From: Terriglobia bacterium
GTDB lineage: Bacteria > Acidobacteriota > Terriglobia > Bryobacterales > Bryobacteraceae
DNA length: 64,000 bases
NCBI GenBank assembly: GCA_020073305.1
Contig: JAIQFK010000022.1
Location: forward strand, 1 to 64,000
Direction of reading: 5' to 3'
Shown here: positions 42,621 to 52,443 of the stretch, piece after piece
Numbering within the stretch: position 1 is the first letter of the stretch
Layout of the letters: every line of letters begins with the position of its first letter
Made by a program: the position numbers and the translations under genes
Notes under the pieces: model-generated
What the model was told of the DNA's origin: nothing
Seen by the model: the letters and a program-made list of their open reading frames with translations, nothing else
Databases searched by the model: none

Positions 42621-43637
42621 ATGGCGATGAGCGAACCGCGAATGGACCACATCATGCAAGTCGGCCTGGGCTTCTGGGCCTCGAAGACGCTTCTGAGCGC
42701 CGTCGAGATGGAAGTGTTTACGGAGCTGGCCAAGCATCCGGAGGATCTGCATACGTTACAGGGACGGCTGGGGTTGCATCCGCGCTCGGCGCACGACTTT
42801 CTGGATACGCTGGTGGCGCTGGGCTTTCTGGAGCGCCGGGATGGGAAGTATTACAACACTGCGTCAACCGATCACTTCCTGGACAAGAGGAAGCCTTCGT
42901 ACATCGGCGGGATTCTGGAGATGGCCAATCACCGCCTTTTTGGCCACTGGAACCATCTGACGGTGGCGCTCAGAACCGGCGAACAGCAGAATGAAGCCAA
43001 GGGCGGCGGCCCGAGTCCGTTCGCCACGCTGTACGCCGAACCCGCGAGGCTCAAAGAATTTCTGGGCGCGATGACCGGAATCAGCCGCCGCGCCAACGAG
43101 GCCATCGCGGCGCAGTTTCCCTGGAAGAAATACAAGACGGCGGCAGACATCGGCACGGCTCAAGGCGACACCATTGTGCAGATCGCGCTGGCTAACCCAC
43201 ACATTTCCGGGATCGGGTTTGATCTGGCCGAAGTGGCTCCGATTTTCGAAGACTACGTAGCCCAACACGGTCTTTCCTCGAGGGTGGAATTCCGCGAGGG
43301 GAATTTCTTCAAAGACCCGCTGCCGACAGCAGATGTCCTGACGATGGGCCACATCCTGCACGACTGGAATCTCGACGAAAAGAGATTCCTGATTCGCAAA
43401 GCGCACGAAGCGCTTCCGGAAGGGGGCGCTTTGATTGTCTACGAAAGCATCATCGATGACGACCGGTCCCAGAACGCGTTCGGCCTGCTGATGAGCTTGA
43501 ATATGCTCATCGAAACACCGGGCGGCTTCGACTACACCGGAGCGGATTGCACGCTGTGGATGAAAGAAGTGGGCTTCCGCGAGACGCGCGTCGAGCACCT
43601 GGTGGGGCCGGACTCGATGGTGGTGGGGATTAAGTAG
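42621..43637 (+). CDS. SAM-dependent O-methyltransferase
   Basis: 338 residues, same class as the methyltransferase at 6994-8037. It has an N-terminal winged-helix dimerisation domain ([19 protein letters not shown]), a SAM-binding motif [16 protein letters not shown] and the catalytic histidine in [11 protein letters not shown]. The substrate is unknown. The VOC gene follows four bases after its stop, so they are co-transcribed. Confidence 0.88.
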   Translation: MAMSEPRMDHIMQVGLGFWASKTLLSAVEMEVFTELAKHPEDLHTLQGRLGLHPRSAHDFLDTLVALGFLERRDGKYYNTASTDHFLDKRKPSYIGGILEMANHRLFGHWNHLTVALRTGEQQNEAKGGGPSPFATLYAEPARLKEFLGAMTGISRRANEAIAAQFPWKKYKTAADIGTAQGDTIVQIALANPHISGIGFDLAEVAPIFEDYVAQHGLSSRVEFREGNFFKDPLPTADVLTMGHILHDWNLDEKRFLIRKAHEALPEGGALIVYESIIDDDRSQNAFGLLMSLNMLIETPGGFDYTGADCTLWMKEVGFRETRVEHLVGPDSMVVGIK

Positions 43638-43640
43638 GCC

Positions 43641-44069
43641 ATGACCAAGAACTACAGCGCGGCCGTACCTGTGATCTCGACCTCCAATGTGATCGAGACC
43701 GTCCGCTACTTCGAACAGACCCTGGGATTCGAACAACAGTGGATCTGGGGGGATCCTCCGGTTTACGCGGGTCTGAAAGCAGGCGGCGCGACTCTTTATA
43801 TCACTCACGATCCCGACACCGCCAACGCCATCGGCGAACGCGGCCTGGCGCCCGACATTTTTCTGTGGGTGAGCGATATCGACAGCGTCTACGAGCAGCA
43901 CCGCGCCAACGATGCCGATATCGTGGAACAGCTCGCCACACGCGTCTGGGGCGCTCGGCAATATGTGATTCGCGAGCCAAACGGATACCGCCTGAAGGTT
44001 GCGGAGCCATACGAGAAAGAGGAGAAGCCAAATTCGGATGCGGTTTCTCCAGCTACTGCTTCACGCTGA
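43641..44069 (+). CDS. VOC family (glyoxalase/bleomycin-resistance-like) protein
   Basis: 142 residues with two beta-alpha-beta-beta-beta units. VIETVRYFEQTLGFEQQWIW opens the first and IFLWVSDIDSVYEQH the second; the late YVIREPNGYRLKVAEP carries the conserved E and GY. The family binds a divalent metal and acts as lyase, dioxygenase or drug-binding protein. Probably co-transcribed with the methyltransferase upstream. Confidence 0.87.
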   Translation: MTKNYSAAVPVISTSNVIETVRYFEQTLGFEQQWIWGDPPVYAGLKAGGATLYITHDPDTANAIGERGLAPDIFLWVSDIDSVYEQHRANDADIVEQLATRVWGARQYVIREPNGYRLKVAEPYEKEEKPNSDAVSPATASR

Positions 44070-44143
44070 CGGGCGCGGGCGGAGTTGGCGATCCTTTCGG
44101 GAACCCCGCCGTGTGCAATTTCGTATCCAAATCCAGGAGCCCC

Positions 44144-46693
44144 ATGAAAAACTTGCCGCGTGACGTGCGCTATGCCCTTCGCCAGTTCCGGCAATCGCCC
44201 GTCTTTACCCTCGCAGCCGTACTGACGCTCGCGCTCGGGATTGGAGGCACAACGGCCATTTTTTCCCTCATTCACGCCGTTATGCTGCGCTCTTTGCCTG
44301 TGGCCGACCCGGCCAGCCTGTACCGCATCGGGAACGGGAATTCGTGTTGCGTCGAAGGCGGCCCGCAGGACAACTGGGGTATGTACTCCTTCCCACTCTA
44401 CCAGCGGTTGAAGGCGGCCGCGCCGGAGTTTGAGGAACTGGCGGCTTTTCAGTCGTCCCCGGCGCAGTTCAGCGTGCGCCGGGCCGGAGTGGAGGCACTG
44501 GCGAAACCGCTACGTGCCGAATTCGTGACCGGAAACTACTTTTCGACCTTCGGCATCCGCCCCTTCGCAGGGCGGCTTTTCACCTCCTCGGATGACCGGC
44601 CGTCGGCCCCTCCTGTGGCCGTGCTGAGTTACCGGTTGTGGCAGGAATCGTACGGAGCCGATCCGACCGTCGTCGGGGCGAGCTTCATCATCGAAGGACA
44701 GTCGTTCACCATCAGCGGCATTGCACCCCCTGGATTCTTCGGGGAAACCTTGCGCAGCGATCCACCCGACGTGTGGGTGCCATTGCAGCAGGAACCGTTG
44801 ATCAGCGGTTCCGGCACGCTTTTGCACCAGTCGATTTCCGCCTGGCTGCGAGTGATTGGCCGGCTTCGGCCCGGCGCGACCGTAGCAGGCATGTCGCCGC
44901 GGCTCACCACGGTGCTGCGCCAGTGGATACTCAATGAAAGCGGCTATCCGCCGGAGTGGATGCCGGACATTCGGCGGATGATTCCGCGGCAGAATATCCG
45001 CGTCGTCCCCGCGGGCGCTGGTGTCGCGGAAATGAGGGAGGATTACACCCGCAGTCTGCAGATTCTGCTGACGGTCTGCGGGCTGGTCCTGCTGATCGCC
45101 TGCGCCAACATTGCGAACCTGCTGCTGGCGCGTGGCATGGCGCGGCGCAGCCAGACCGCGGTGCGTCTCGCCATAGGCGCTTCCCGCGTTCATCTCATCC
45201 GGCAATCGCTGATCGAGTGCGTTCTGCTGGCGTTGGCGGGAGGAGCCGCCGGGCTTTTGGTCGCCGATGTCTCGGGCCGCCTGATCCTCGCGCTCGCCTT
45301 CCACGGCGCGCACTTCCTGCCCATCAGCACCGCGCCCTCGCTGCCGGTGATGGCCTTTGCGTTTCTGCTGTCACTTGTAACCGGCGTTGTATTCGGCGTT
45401 GCGCCTGCCTGGTTCGCCACACGCACGGACCCGGTGGAGGCGCTCCGTGGCGCGGGCCGCAGCACGCGCGGGGGATCATCGTTACCTCGCCGGCTGCTGC
45501 TGGTGGTTCAGGCGGCTCTTTCCATCGTGCTGGTGGCGGGAGCAGCCATGCTGGCCCGTAGCCTGAGCAATCTCGAGCGGCAGAATTTTGGAATCCAGAC
45601 CGCCAACCGCGTCACCATCAGCCTGAATTCCCCGCCCGCGACGTACACCCCGGATCATCTCACCGCTCTTTACCGTGATCTGGAGGATCGCCTCAAACAG
45701 GTGCCGCGCGTTCAGCAGGCCGGCCTGGCGCTTTACAATCCCTTCACGGACAACTGGGGCGATCTCATCTTCGTTTCGGGTCATCCGGCGCCGGGCCTCA
45801 ACTACGATGCCGTGGCTTCGTGGGATCGCGTGAGCCCCGGCTATTTTAACGTTGTCGGGCAGCCGGTTCTGCGAGGACGAGGCTTTATGGAATCCGACTC
45901 CGGCACAGCGGCTCCAGTGGCGGTGGTGAACGAAGCCTTTGTGCGCAAATTTCTTCCTAAGGAAGAGCCGCTGGACAAGCATTTTGGAATCGATATGCCC
46001 GCCAACGCCGGGATGTTCCGGATCGTGGGCGTGGTGCGCGACGCCAAGTATACGGACCCCGGCAGCCCGGCGCGGCCCATGTTCTTCGTGCCCATGGCGC
46101 AATACGTCACATACAACCATGATTTGATGCAGAAAATCGAACTGCGCTCTCACTTTATCGGGGGCGCGGTGGTGGTAACGCAGGGCAGTATGGGCAACCT
46201 GGAGCCAATGCTGAGAAAAGCCTTCAGCGAAGCTGATCCGAATTTGACGGTCATCAGCGTTCGCACCATGCAGGAACAGATCGATCTGAATTTCGATCAG
46301 CAGCGCGCCGTGGCCAGCCTGGCCGGCCTGTTCGGCATCGTGGCGCTGACGCTGGCGGCGGTCGGGTTGTACGGCATCACGGCCTACGCCGTGGCTCAGC
46401 GCACGGGCGAGATTGGCCTCCGCATGGCTTTGGGCGCGGACCGCGTGAGCGTGATTCAGCTCGTGTTGCGTAGCGCGTTCCAGAACGTGGCCTTCGGACT
46501 GTTGCTTGGCATTCCCCTGGCCATAGGCGCCGGCCGCCTGATATCCGCCCAGCTTTATGGAGTTGTGAATTGGGATCCGATGGCGCTCCTGGTTGCTACA
46601 GGCTCGCTCGGAGCCTGCGCCTTCGTTGCGGCCATCATCCCCGCTATTCGCGCGGCATCGATCGCGCCGCTCGACGCGCTGCGGATGGAGTGA
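44144..46693 (+). CDS. ADOP-family ABC transporter permease
   Basis: 849 residues from ATG 44144 (AGGAG five bases upstream). It contains two MacB-like periplasmic core domains and two FtsX transmembrane modules: the N-terminal one starts RDVRYALRQFRQSPVFTLAA, with LALGIGGTTAIFSLIHAV, and the C-terminal ends AIRAASIAPLDALRME. This is the acidobacterial duplicated orphan permease (TIGR03434) layout, a fused MacB-type dimer without its own ATPase. The ATP-binding partner must be encoded elsewhere. Role in export is inferred. Confidence 0.92.
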   Translation: MKNLPRDVRYALRQFRQSPVFTLAAVLTLALGIGGTTAIFSLIHAVMLRSLPVADPASLYRIGNGNSCCVEGGPQDNWGMYSFPLYQRLKAAAPEFEELAAFQSSPAQFSVRRAGVEALAKPLRAEFVTGNYFSTFGIRPFAGRLFTSSDDRPSAPPVAVLSYRLWQESYGADPTVVGASFIIEGQSFTISGIAPPGFFGETLRSDPPDVWVPLQQEPLISGSGTLLHQSISAWLRVIGRLRPGATVAGMSPRLTTVLRQWILNESGYPPEWMPDIRRMIPRQNIRVVPAGAGVAEMREDYTRSLQILLTVCGLVLLIACANIANLLLARGMARRSQTAVRLAIGASRVHLIRQSLIECVLLALAGGAAGLLVADVSGRLILALAFHGAHFLPISTAPSLPVMAFAFLLSLVTGVVFGVAPAWFATRTDPVEALRGAGRSTRGGSSLPRRLLLVVQAALSIVLVAGAAMLARSLSNLERQNFGIQTANRVTISLNSPPATYTPDHLTALYRDLEDRLKQVPRVQQAGLALYNPFTDNWGDLIFVSGHPAPGLNYDAVASWDRVSPGYFNVVGQPVLRGRGFMESDSGTAAPVAVVNEAFVRKFLPKEEPLDKHFGIDMPANAGMFRIVGVVRDAKYTDPGSPARPMFFVPMAQYVTYNHDLMQKIELRSHFIGGAVVVTQGSMGNLEPMLRKAFSEADPNLTVISVRTMQEQIDLNFDQQRAVASLAGLFGIVALTLAAVGLYGITAYAVAQRTGEIGLRMALGADRVSVIQLVLRSAFQNVAFGLLLGIPLAIGAGRLISAQLYGVVNWDPMALLVATGSLGACAFVAAIIPAIRAASIAPLDALRME

Positions 46694-46742
46694 GCCACTC
46701 GTGTGATCTACATCATCCCGAAGCTGCCTTCTACGCCCTCGT

Positions 46743-47211
46743 CTAATTCGCGCTGGCCCAATAGCCGCGCTTGGCGCTGACCTGCATCCTGCTGTCTCGC
46801 ACGCGGACGGAAATAGAGTGGAACTTCCCGTCCGGGTCAGAACGGCTTGGAACGTAAGCCAGCACATAATGTTGGCGGCCATCGGCAAAAGCCCGCTCCA
46901 GGCCGTTCAGAATGTTGTTGCTGTTCTCGAAAGCTGTGCCGCCCGTGGCGGCCGCGATTTCGGAGAGAGTATCACCGGCTGCCCTGGCACTTTGATCCAT
47001 CACGTTGAGCACGGCGGGCATAACTGCGGCCAGGCTGCGGGGATCCGATGCTTCGAAGAACCCGGAAGTGTACAGGCCGCGTGCGTCGATGGTGTGGATG
47101 GAAATGTTGCTGTTTGCGGCCTGCTGGAGGATAGGCTCAAGGTCCTGTAGCCGTTCTTCGCGAAGTGTGAGCGAAGTCATTTCGGGAAAGTAGGCCGCCA
47201 ATAATTCAAAG
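46743..47211 (-). CDS. VWFA-related acidobacterial protein, C-terminal part (after frameshift)
   Basis: About 155 residues that continue the VWFA-like domain of the protein encoded at 47206-49356 after a one-base shift in a run of five C (47213-47217; G on the coding strand). Read in frame, GKGAFELLAAYFPEMTSL joins the two parts without loss. The segment holds IHTIDARGLYTSGFF and the end of the domain HYVLAYVPSRSDPDGKFHSI. It has no start codon of its own that makes sense. Confidence 0.75.
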
Positions 47212-49356
47212 GCCCCCTTTGCCGGGCACCAGTTGGAAACCGTCGGAGAGAAGGACGATACTCCGCCGTTCCGTTCCGCGCGCGAGCGCTTCGACCAGCG
47301 AGCGGAATTGGCGCAGGAAACCGAGGGTTTGGATCCGGTCCCGTGAGGCGATTTCGTTGGCTTGCGCCGGCAAGCCGAGCTTCAACGATGGGCAAATGGG
47401 TTCTTGTTGATCGCACGCGGCACGAGCCCTGTCGAGTGCGCGACGCAAATCAAGCAGGTCGGCTTGCGTCGTGCCTTGCTGGCTGCCCACAAAAAGCTTC
47501 TCAAAATCCTTGCTTGCGATGGTCTTCAATACAGCCTCAGGATCCCTGGTTGGGCTTTGCATCACCTTCGTGGAAGTACCCAGTGCAACCACGATGTATT
47601 GCGAATCCCCCGCTTGCTCTGCCCGGAACAGTTTCGACAGGGCCTCACGAACATGCACGAGGTCGGCAAACGCGGAGTGGAAGCTGTCGATACAGATCAG
47701 ATACGTCCGCCGGATCCGGGCCGGCTTTGCCGCAGTTCCTGTTCGCGGCACGTTGGACTCGGCATGGGCTGGCGCTGGCGGTTCGGTCGACGTCCCGGCG
47801 TCTTCCACGCTGAAACCCGAGATCTTTTGCTCAAAGCCATCGTCATACACTTTGAAGTCCGCCTGCGTCAGGCCGGTGACGTGATGCCCTTCCTTGTCGG
47901 TTACAATTACGGGAACCAGAACTTGTCGCACTTCGACCTTGATGGTGGTGTCCGCGGCCGGCGCTGCTGGAACATTCGAGGCACGCTCGAGTTGTTCGTG
48001 CCGTTGCTTGAAGCCGGCATTATCGGGCGCCAGCGTTGAAGCGGTTCGGTACTCGTCCAGCGCGGCCTTGCGATCGCCCAGTTTCTCAAGCGCCTGAGCC
48101 AGATTGAAATGCGCGATGGCGTCCTTCGGTTGGAACTGGACGCTGGTACGCAGTTCGGCCACACCGCCGGGGACGTCGCCGCGTTTGAACAGCAATATGC
48201 CCAGGAAATTGTGTGCCGGTCCGGAATTCGGGACGCGCTTCACGGCTTCTCTCAGCTCCGTTTCCGCGCCAGCGAAGTCCCCGGTGGCGCGTAGCGCGGC
48301 CCCAAGGTGGTAGTGGCCGACAGGCATGTCCGGATTGAGATTCAGCGCTTCGCGGAAAACGGAAATGGCATCGCCGGGCTTGTTTTCCCGGGCGAGCGCT
48401 ATGCCACGGTCCAACAACTCCCACGGGTCTTCCGCACTGGTAGCCGACGCCGCTGGGACGCCCGCATCTTTCTCGTTTTCATCGACACCGAACAGCCGGT
48501 AGTCCGAATATCGATGGACGCTGTGAACCTCCCCGCCCGGGTAGTGTACATGCGCAGTCACTCTCGCCGGGAGCCAAAACTCAGTCCGTATGGATGGAGA
48601 GTTTATCGGACCCAGGAAGATTTCCGTCGTCAGCGCGTTGTCTTGGATTCGCTCTAACAGATCCAGCCGGAGCCGCGTAATACGATTGCTCGCGCTGTCA
48701 ATCCACACCAGGCCCTGCAACAACGCGGTACGGCCGCCCCCCAGCGTGATGTTGCTTCGCAGTTGCGTACTGTCGGACCGCTGTGCAAAGGCCACGACAA
48801 AATACTCGTGTCCTGGCGTAGTCCAGCGGCCGAGGTAGCGGAAACGTGATTGCCCCCGATATTCGGGAAACAGGTAAAGCAGCAATCTGAAAAAATGCCC
48901 GGTAATGAGGAAGTCACCGTTGGAAGCCTCGACAGGGAGTCCGGTCTTGGGGTCCGTGCGAAGCTCCTCCAAGGGCGCCCGCGCGCCGTCAGCGACTGGC
49001 GTCACCACGTACCGGAAAGTCTCACGCCGGCTGGTCTCGACCATGGTGTCTTCAAACCGCATTTCGTGGATCTCTTCGGCGGCGGAGATACCCACCCGTT
49101 TTGCGAACACACCGCGGAGTCTTTCACCTGCGGCCTGCAGAAGGCCGTCCAGGTGATCCTGGCTCGGCTCGAACTGAATGCCGGCAAGTTCTGGGACGGC
49201 TTGTACCAGCTCGCCGCGGTCACATTCGATGAATGGTTTGGTATCGGTGGACCCCGGGGGTGCGGCGGTGCACGGAAGCGCAAGGGCAAGAAGGATCGCG
49301 ATGTAGTTTACCGCGAGGCACCGAACGTTCCAGTCGAAACTCCGAAAGGAACACAC
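47206..49356 (-). CDS. VWFA-related acidobacterial protein, N-terminal part with TPR repeats
   Basis: 716 residues up to a premature stop. A signal peptide-like segment (AVNYIAILLALALPCTAAPP) is followed by a beta-rich domain (about 30-280), TPR repeats (about 300-440) and the opening of an acidobacterial VWFA-related domain (TIGR03436 type): VRQVLVPVIVTDKEGHHVTG, FKVYDDGFEQKISGF, IVLLSDGFQLV. The stop arises from a +1 base in a C/G run; with the downstream part the full protein is about 870 residues. Start GTG 49354-49356 is uncertain. Function unknown; such proteins are exported. Confidence 0.8.
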   Translation of the reverse strand: MCSFRSFDWNVRCLAVNYIAILLALALPCTAAPPGSTDTKPFIECDRGELVQAVPELAGIQFEPSQDHLDGLLQAAGERLRGVFAKRVGISAAEEIHEMRFEDTMVETSRRETFRYVVTPVADGARAPLEELRTDPKTGLPVEASNGDFLITGHFFRLLLYLFPEYRGQSRFRYLGRWTTPGHEYFVVAFAQRSDSTQLRSNITLGGGRTALLQGLVWIDSASNRITRLRLDLLERIQDNALTTEIFLGPINSPSIRTEFWLPARVTAHVHYPGGEVHSVHRYSDYRLFGVDENEKDAGVPAASATSAEDPWELLDRGIALARENKPGDAISVFREALNLNPDMPVGHYHLGAALRATGDFAGAETELREAVKRVPNSGPAHNFLGILLFKRGDVPGGVAELRTSVQFQPKDAIAHFNLAQALEKLGDRKAALDEYRTASTLAPDNAGFKQRHEQLERASNVPAAPAADTTIKVEVRQVLVPVIVTDKEGHHVTGLTQADFKVYDDGFEQKISGFSVEDAGTSTEPPAPAHAESNVPRTGTAAKPARIRRTYLICIDSFHSAFADLVHVREALSKLFRAEQAGDSQYIVVALGTSTKVMQSPTRDPEAVLKTIASKDFEKLFVGSQQGTTQADLLDLRRALDRARAACDQQEPICPSLKLGLPAQANEIASRDRIQTLGFLRQFRSLVEALARGTERRSIVLLSDGFQLVPGKGGL

Positions 49357-49419
49357 CCTTTGATCGTAGCTCTGGTACGGCGGTTCTGCTTGATGTCAAA
49401 GCCACGCCGTCCGGCCCTC

Positions 49420-52005
49420 CTACTCCGTTCGCATCACCGTGATCGGATCAACGCGGATCGCGCGGAGTGCCGGCAACAGGCTACCCAGCAGCGTCATCAC
49501 CAGGCACAGGCCCACCGCCGCCAGGAACGTGACGGCATCGCTGGGTTTTACTCCGGCCAGGAGCGCCTCGAGGGTGCGGCCCGCGACATACGCGAGTGCC
49601 GCGCCAAGGGAAATGCCGATCGCCGCCAGCAGCAGGCCCTGTCGCAGCACCATCCCCAGAATGTCGCTCGATTGAGCACCGAGCGCGATCCGCACACCGA
49701 TCTCGTGCGAACGCTGCGACACCGCGAACGACAACAATCCATGGATGCCGATGGCGGCGAGCAGAAACGCGATGGCGGCGAACGCCCCAAGCACACGCAG
49801 TTGCAGCGAACGAGAGGCGGTCTGCTCCCCGACAATTTCGCTCATCGTACGAACGTCCGAAATGGGCTGCTCGCGGTCCGCGCTTTGCACGATACGGCGG
49901 ATCGCCGGCAGCAACATCGCGGGATCCGTCGCCGAGCGGATGACCAGATCTTTCGGCGTGTGGAAGATAAACCAGCCGTCCTGGACCTGCTTGTAGGGAA
50001 GATAGACCTGAGGCTCACTGGTTCGCTCCAGGCCGCGAACCCGGATATCGCCCACTACGCCGGCCACCATCCGGTCATGCTCGGCGAACTGGAAATGCCG
50101 GCCCAGCGGATTCTCGCTCGGCCAGTAGCGCCGGACGAAGGACTGGCTCACCACGGCCACGAAGGGACGGTCGACGGTATCCGATTCACTGACATCCCTG
50201 CCGAGTTGGAGAGGAATCCCCAGGGCCGCGAAGAAGCCCGGCGTTGCAAACCGCAGGCTGGCGGTGTGAGATTCTCCGCGCTCGAGCGGCGCTTCAGAGA
50301 TGCCGACCGGCCAGATACCGCCTCCCATGGCCATCGGCAGGAAGCTGATGTAGGCCGCGCTCGAAACTCCCGGCAGCTCCCGCACGCCGGTCAGCACCTT
50401 GGTGAAGAATGCCTCACGGAGAGCGGTCTTCTCATATTTCGGCATGGCGAGCGCGGTACGCAACGTCAGGACACGATCCGCGCGGAAGCCCGGGTCGGTT
50501 GCCTGGATTCTCCACAGCGCCCGCATCAGCAATCCTGAGGCAACCAGCAGAACCACCGACGCCGTGACTTCCGCAATCACCAGCCCGGAACGGAACCAAT
50601 CCTTTCGTCCTCCGCCCTCGCGCACTCCTTCCCGCAATGCGCTCAGATCGGCGCGGCAGGCTCGCAGTGCGGGGACCACGCCGAAGCCGATGCCGGTCAG
50701 AACGGTAAGCAAGCCGGCAAAAATCAGCACGCGCAGGTCGACAGACGGCGCTTGGGCGATCGGCAAGCTGTCGGGAACGAGCTTTGTAAGCAAAGGCAAC
50801 GCCGTCAGCGCCACCAACAGGCCCAGCGCGCCTCCCAACGCCGCAACCAACAGGCTTTCGGTCACCATTTGACGCACCAGGCGCTCCCGGCCCGCGCCCA
50901 ACGCCGCCCTCACAGCCAGTTCTTTCTGGCGCACCAGGCCACGCGCCACCAGAAGATTGGCCAGGTTCGCGCACGCAATCAGCAAGACGCAAAACGCCGC
51001 GCCGCACAGCGCCACCAGCAGAAGGCGCGATCGTTCAGACAACTCATCGCGCAGGCGAACGACGGCGGCGCCGGTGTGGAGGTTCTCCTTGGGATACTGG
51101 CGCTCCAGTTGCGCGGTAATAACGCCCGATTCGGCGCGTGCCTGTTCGACAGAAACTCCGCGCCGCAGCTTTCCAACCGCCTGCAGGTAGCTGTCGGCCC
51201 GGTCTTTGAAGTCCTCTTCCTGAAACCGCTTCGCTGTCCAAAACTCGGACTGACGGTTCGGAAACAGGAAATCCGGCGGCATGATTCCGATGACCGTGTA
51301 AGGAGTATGATCCAGAATCACCTTGCGTCCGATGACGCTGATGTCTCCTCCGAATGCTGCCTGCCACAGCCGGTGGCTCAGCAGTGCAGTGCCGGGTGCA
51401 CCTTCCCGGTCGTCGGCGGTGGTGAACAGTCGTCCGGCCAAGGGCTGAACGCCCAGCACGGGAAGCAGATCGGCGGTGACTTCCTCGCCTTCAAGGTGTT
51501 CCGGATCTCCCTGCCCCACCAGATTCGCTGAGATATGGCTGAACGCTCCCATGGATTCGGATGACGTGCTCATGCGCTTCCAATCGCGATAGTTGGCTGG
51601 GGACAGTTCCATTCGCGTATAGCCCGGAGTGGTCGCCCAGAGCTTCACCAGGCGCTCGGGCTCGGCGAAAGGGAGTGGCCGGATGAGAACGAAGTCGGTG
51701 ACGGTGAATGCCGCTGTGTTGGCGCCGACACCAAGAGCGACGACAAGGATCGCCGTGAAAGTGAACCCGGGCGTGCGGGCGAGCGTGCGCGCCGTATAGC
51801 GAAGATCTTGCCGGAGGATGTCCCAGTGCACCGCCATCGAGTTAAGAAGAACATCCCAGAACGTCTCTGCCCACAAAGCGGCGACAGCCAGAAGACCGGA
51901 TTTGCCACGCCGGCGCCGGGCGAAGATCCGGCACATCTCCTCGCCGTAATCGCCGCGGAATGACGCCGGATACAGGTGCAGCAAAGCTCGGTAAAGGCGC
52001 ATCAT
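49420..52005 (-). CDS. ADOP-family ABC transporter permease with N-terminal prefix domain
   Basis: 861 residues. The first 80 (YRALLHLYPASFRGDYGEEM) form the permease prefix domain of the PadR-linked ADOP subgroup. The main part repeats the MacB_PCD-FtsX unit twice (DILRQDLRYTARTLARTPGF near 85; C-terminal ALRAIRVDPITVMRTE). No ATPase is encoded beside it. Its ATG overlaps the stop of the PadR gene (ATGA at 52002-52005), so regulator and permease are one operon. Confidence 0.93.
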   Translation of the reverse strand: MMRLYRALLHLYPASFRGDYGEEMCRIFARRRRGKSGLLAVAALWAETFWDVLLNSMAVHWDILRQDLRYTARTLARTPGFTFTAILVVALGVGANTAAFTVTDFVLIRPLPFAEPERLVKLWATTPGYTRMELSPANYRDWKRMSTSSESMGAFSHISANLVGQGDPEHLEGEEVTADLLPVLGVQPLAGRLFTTADDREGAPGTALLSHRLWQAAFGGDISVIGRKVILDHTPYTVIGIMPPDFLFPNRQSEFWTAKRFQEEDFKDRADSYLQAVGKLRRGVSVEQARAESGVITAQLERQYPKENLHTGAAVVRLRDELSERSRLLLVALCGAAFCVLLIACANLANLLVARGLVRQKELAVRAALGAGRERLVRQMVTESLLVAALGGALGLLVALTALPLLTKLVPDSLPIAQAPSVDLRVLIFAGLLTVLTGIGFGVVPALRACRADLSALREGVREGGGRKDWFRSGLVIAEVTASVVLLVASGLLMRALWRIQATDPGFRADRVLTLRTALAMPKYEKTALREAFFTKVLTGVRELPGVSSAAYISFLPMAMGGGIWPVGISEAPLERGESHTASLRFATPGFFAALGIPLQLGRDVSESDTVDRPFVAVVSQSFVRRYWPSENPLGRHFQFAEHDRMVAGVVGDIRVRGLERTSEPQVYLPYKQVQDGWFIFHTPKDLVIRSATDPAMLLPAIRRIVQSADREQPISDVRTMSEIVGEQTASRSLQLRVLGAFAAIAFLLAAIGIHGLLSFAVSQRSHEIGVRIALGAQSSDILGMVLRQGLLLAAIGISLGAALAYVAGRTLEALLAGVKPSDAVTFLAAVGLCLVMTLLGSLLPALRAIRVDPITVMRTE

Positions 52006-52364
52006 GCCCTCCCCGGCGCGAAGCCGCTGGCGCGCGCCAGTTTCACCAGTTGCGTCAGGCGGCGGGCCTCGGCGCGGGCGACAGCGGTTCCGAACGGCGT
52101 GATCCGGTAATACCGTCGCCGCTCGTCGTCCAGCTCCGGTGCCGGACGCTCCTGAGTTTCAACGATCAGGCCCTGGTCGAGCATGCGCTGGATGGAGCGG
52201 TACAGAGTGCCGGCGCTCAGCTTCAGTTCGCCGCCCGTGCGCACGGCCACGTCCTGGATGATGGCGTAGCCGTGCCGGTCTTCGTCGGCGAGAGCCATGA
52301 GTATGTGAAAGGTTGCCGGCGGCAGCGGAAGCAGCGAATCCGGCCGAGGGCTGGGATCGGACAT
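52002..52364 (-). CDS. PadR-family transcriptional regulator
   Basis: 120 residues. Winged-helix DNA-binding domain ATFHILMALADEDRHGYAII, GELKLSAGTLYRSIQRML and RRYYRITPFGTAVARAE, as in PadR. It heads the ADOP operon. Its ATG at 52362-52364 sits at the expected transcription start of the promoter 52371-52398, so the mRNA is probably leaderless. An inverted repeat in the promoter spacer suggests autorepression. Confidence 0.92.
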   Translation of the reverse strand: MSDPSPRPDSLLPLPPATFHILMALADEDRHGYAIIQDVAVRTGGELKLSAGTLYRSIQRMLDQGLIVETQERPAPELDDERRRYYRITPFGTAVARAEARRLTQLVKLARASGFAPGRA

Positions 52365-52370
52365 GGGATC

Positions 52371-52398
52371 ATTATATCCGCAGTGGATATATTGTCAA
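52371..52398 (-). promoter_or_regulatory. Sigma70-type promoter with embedded inverted repeat for padR-ADOP
   Basis: On the minus strand a perfect -35 TTGACA (52398-52393), a 16-base spacer and a perfect -10 TATAAT (52376-52371). The spacer and -10 contain ATATCC-ACTGC-GGATAT, a likely PadR operator. The A of the PadR ATG is 7 bases past the -10. Confidence 0.8.
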
Positions 52399-52443
52399 TG
52401 GCTATATGCAGGCGGGATACAGGCGACCCATTCGCCGGTTGAA

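Noticed and set aside
43739-44143. Upstream in-frame extension of the ADOP permease gene
   Set aside because: It overlaps the VOC gene in another frame, is Arg-rich, and ATG 44144 has a good AGGAG site and a family-typical N-terminus.
48850-50538. 562-codon plus-strand frame across VWFA-related and ADOP genes
   Set aside because: Spans two unrelated genes on the opposite strand; shadow frame.
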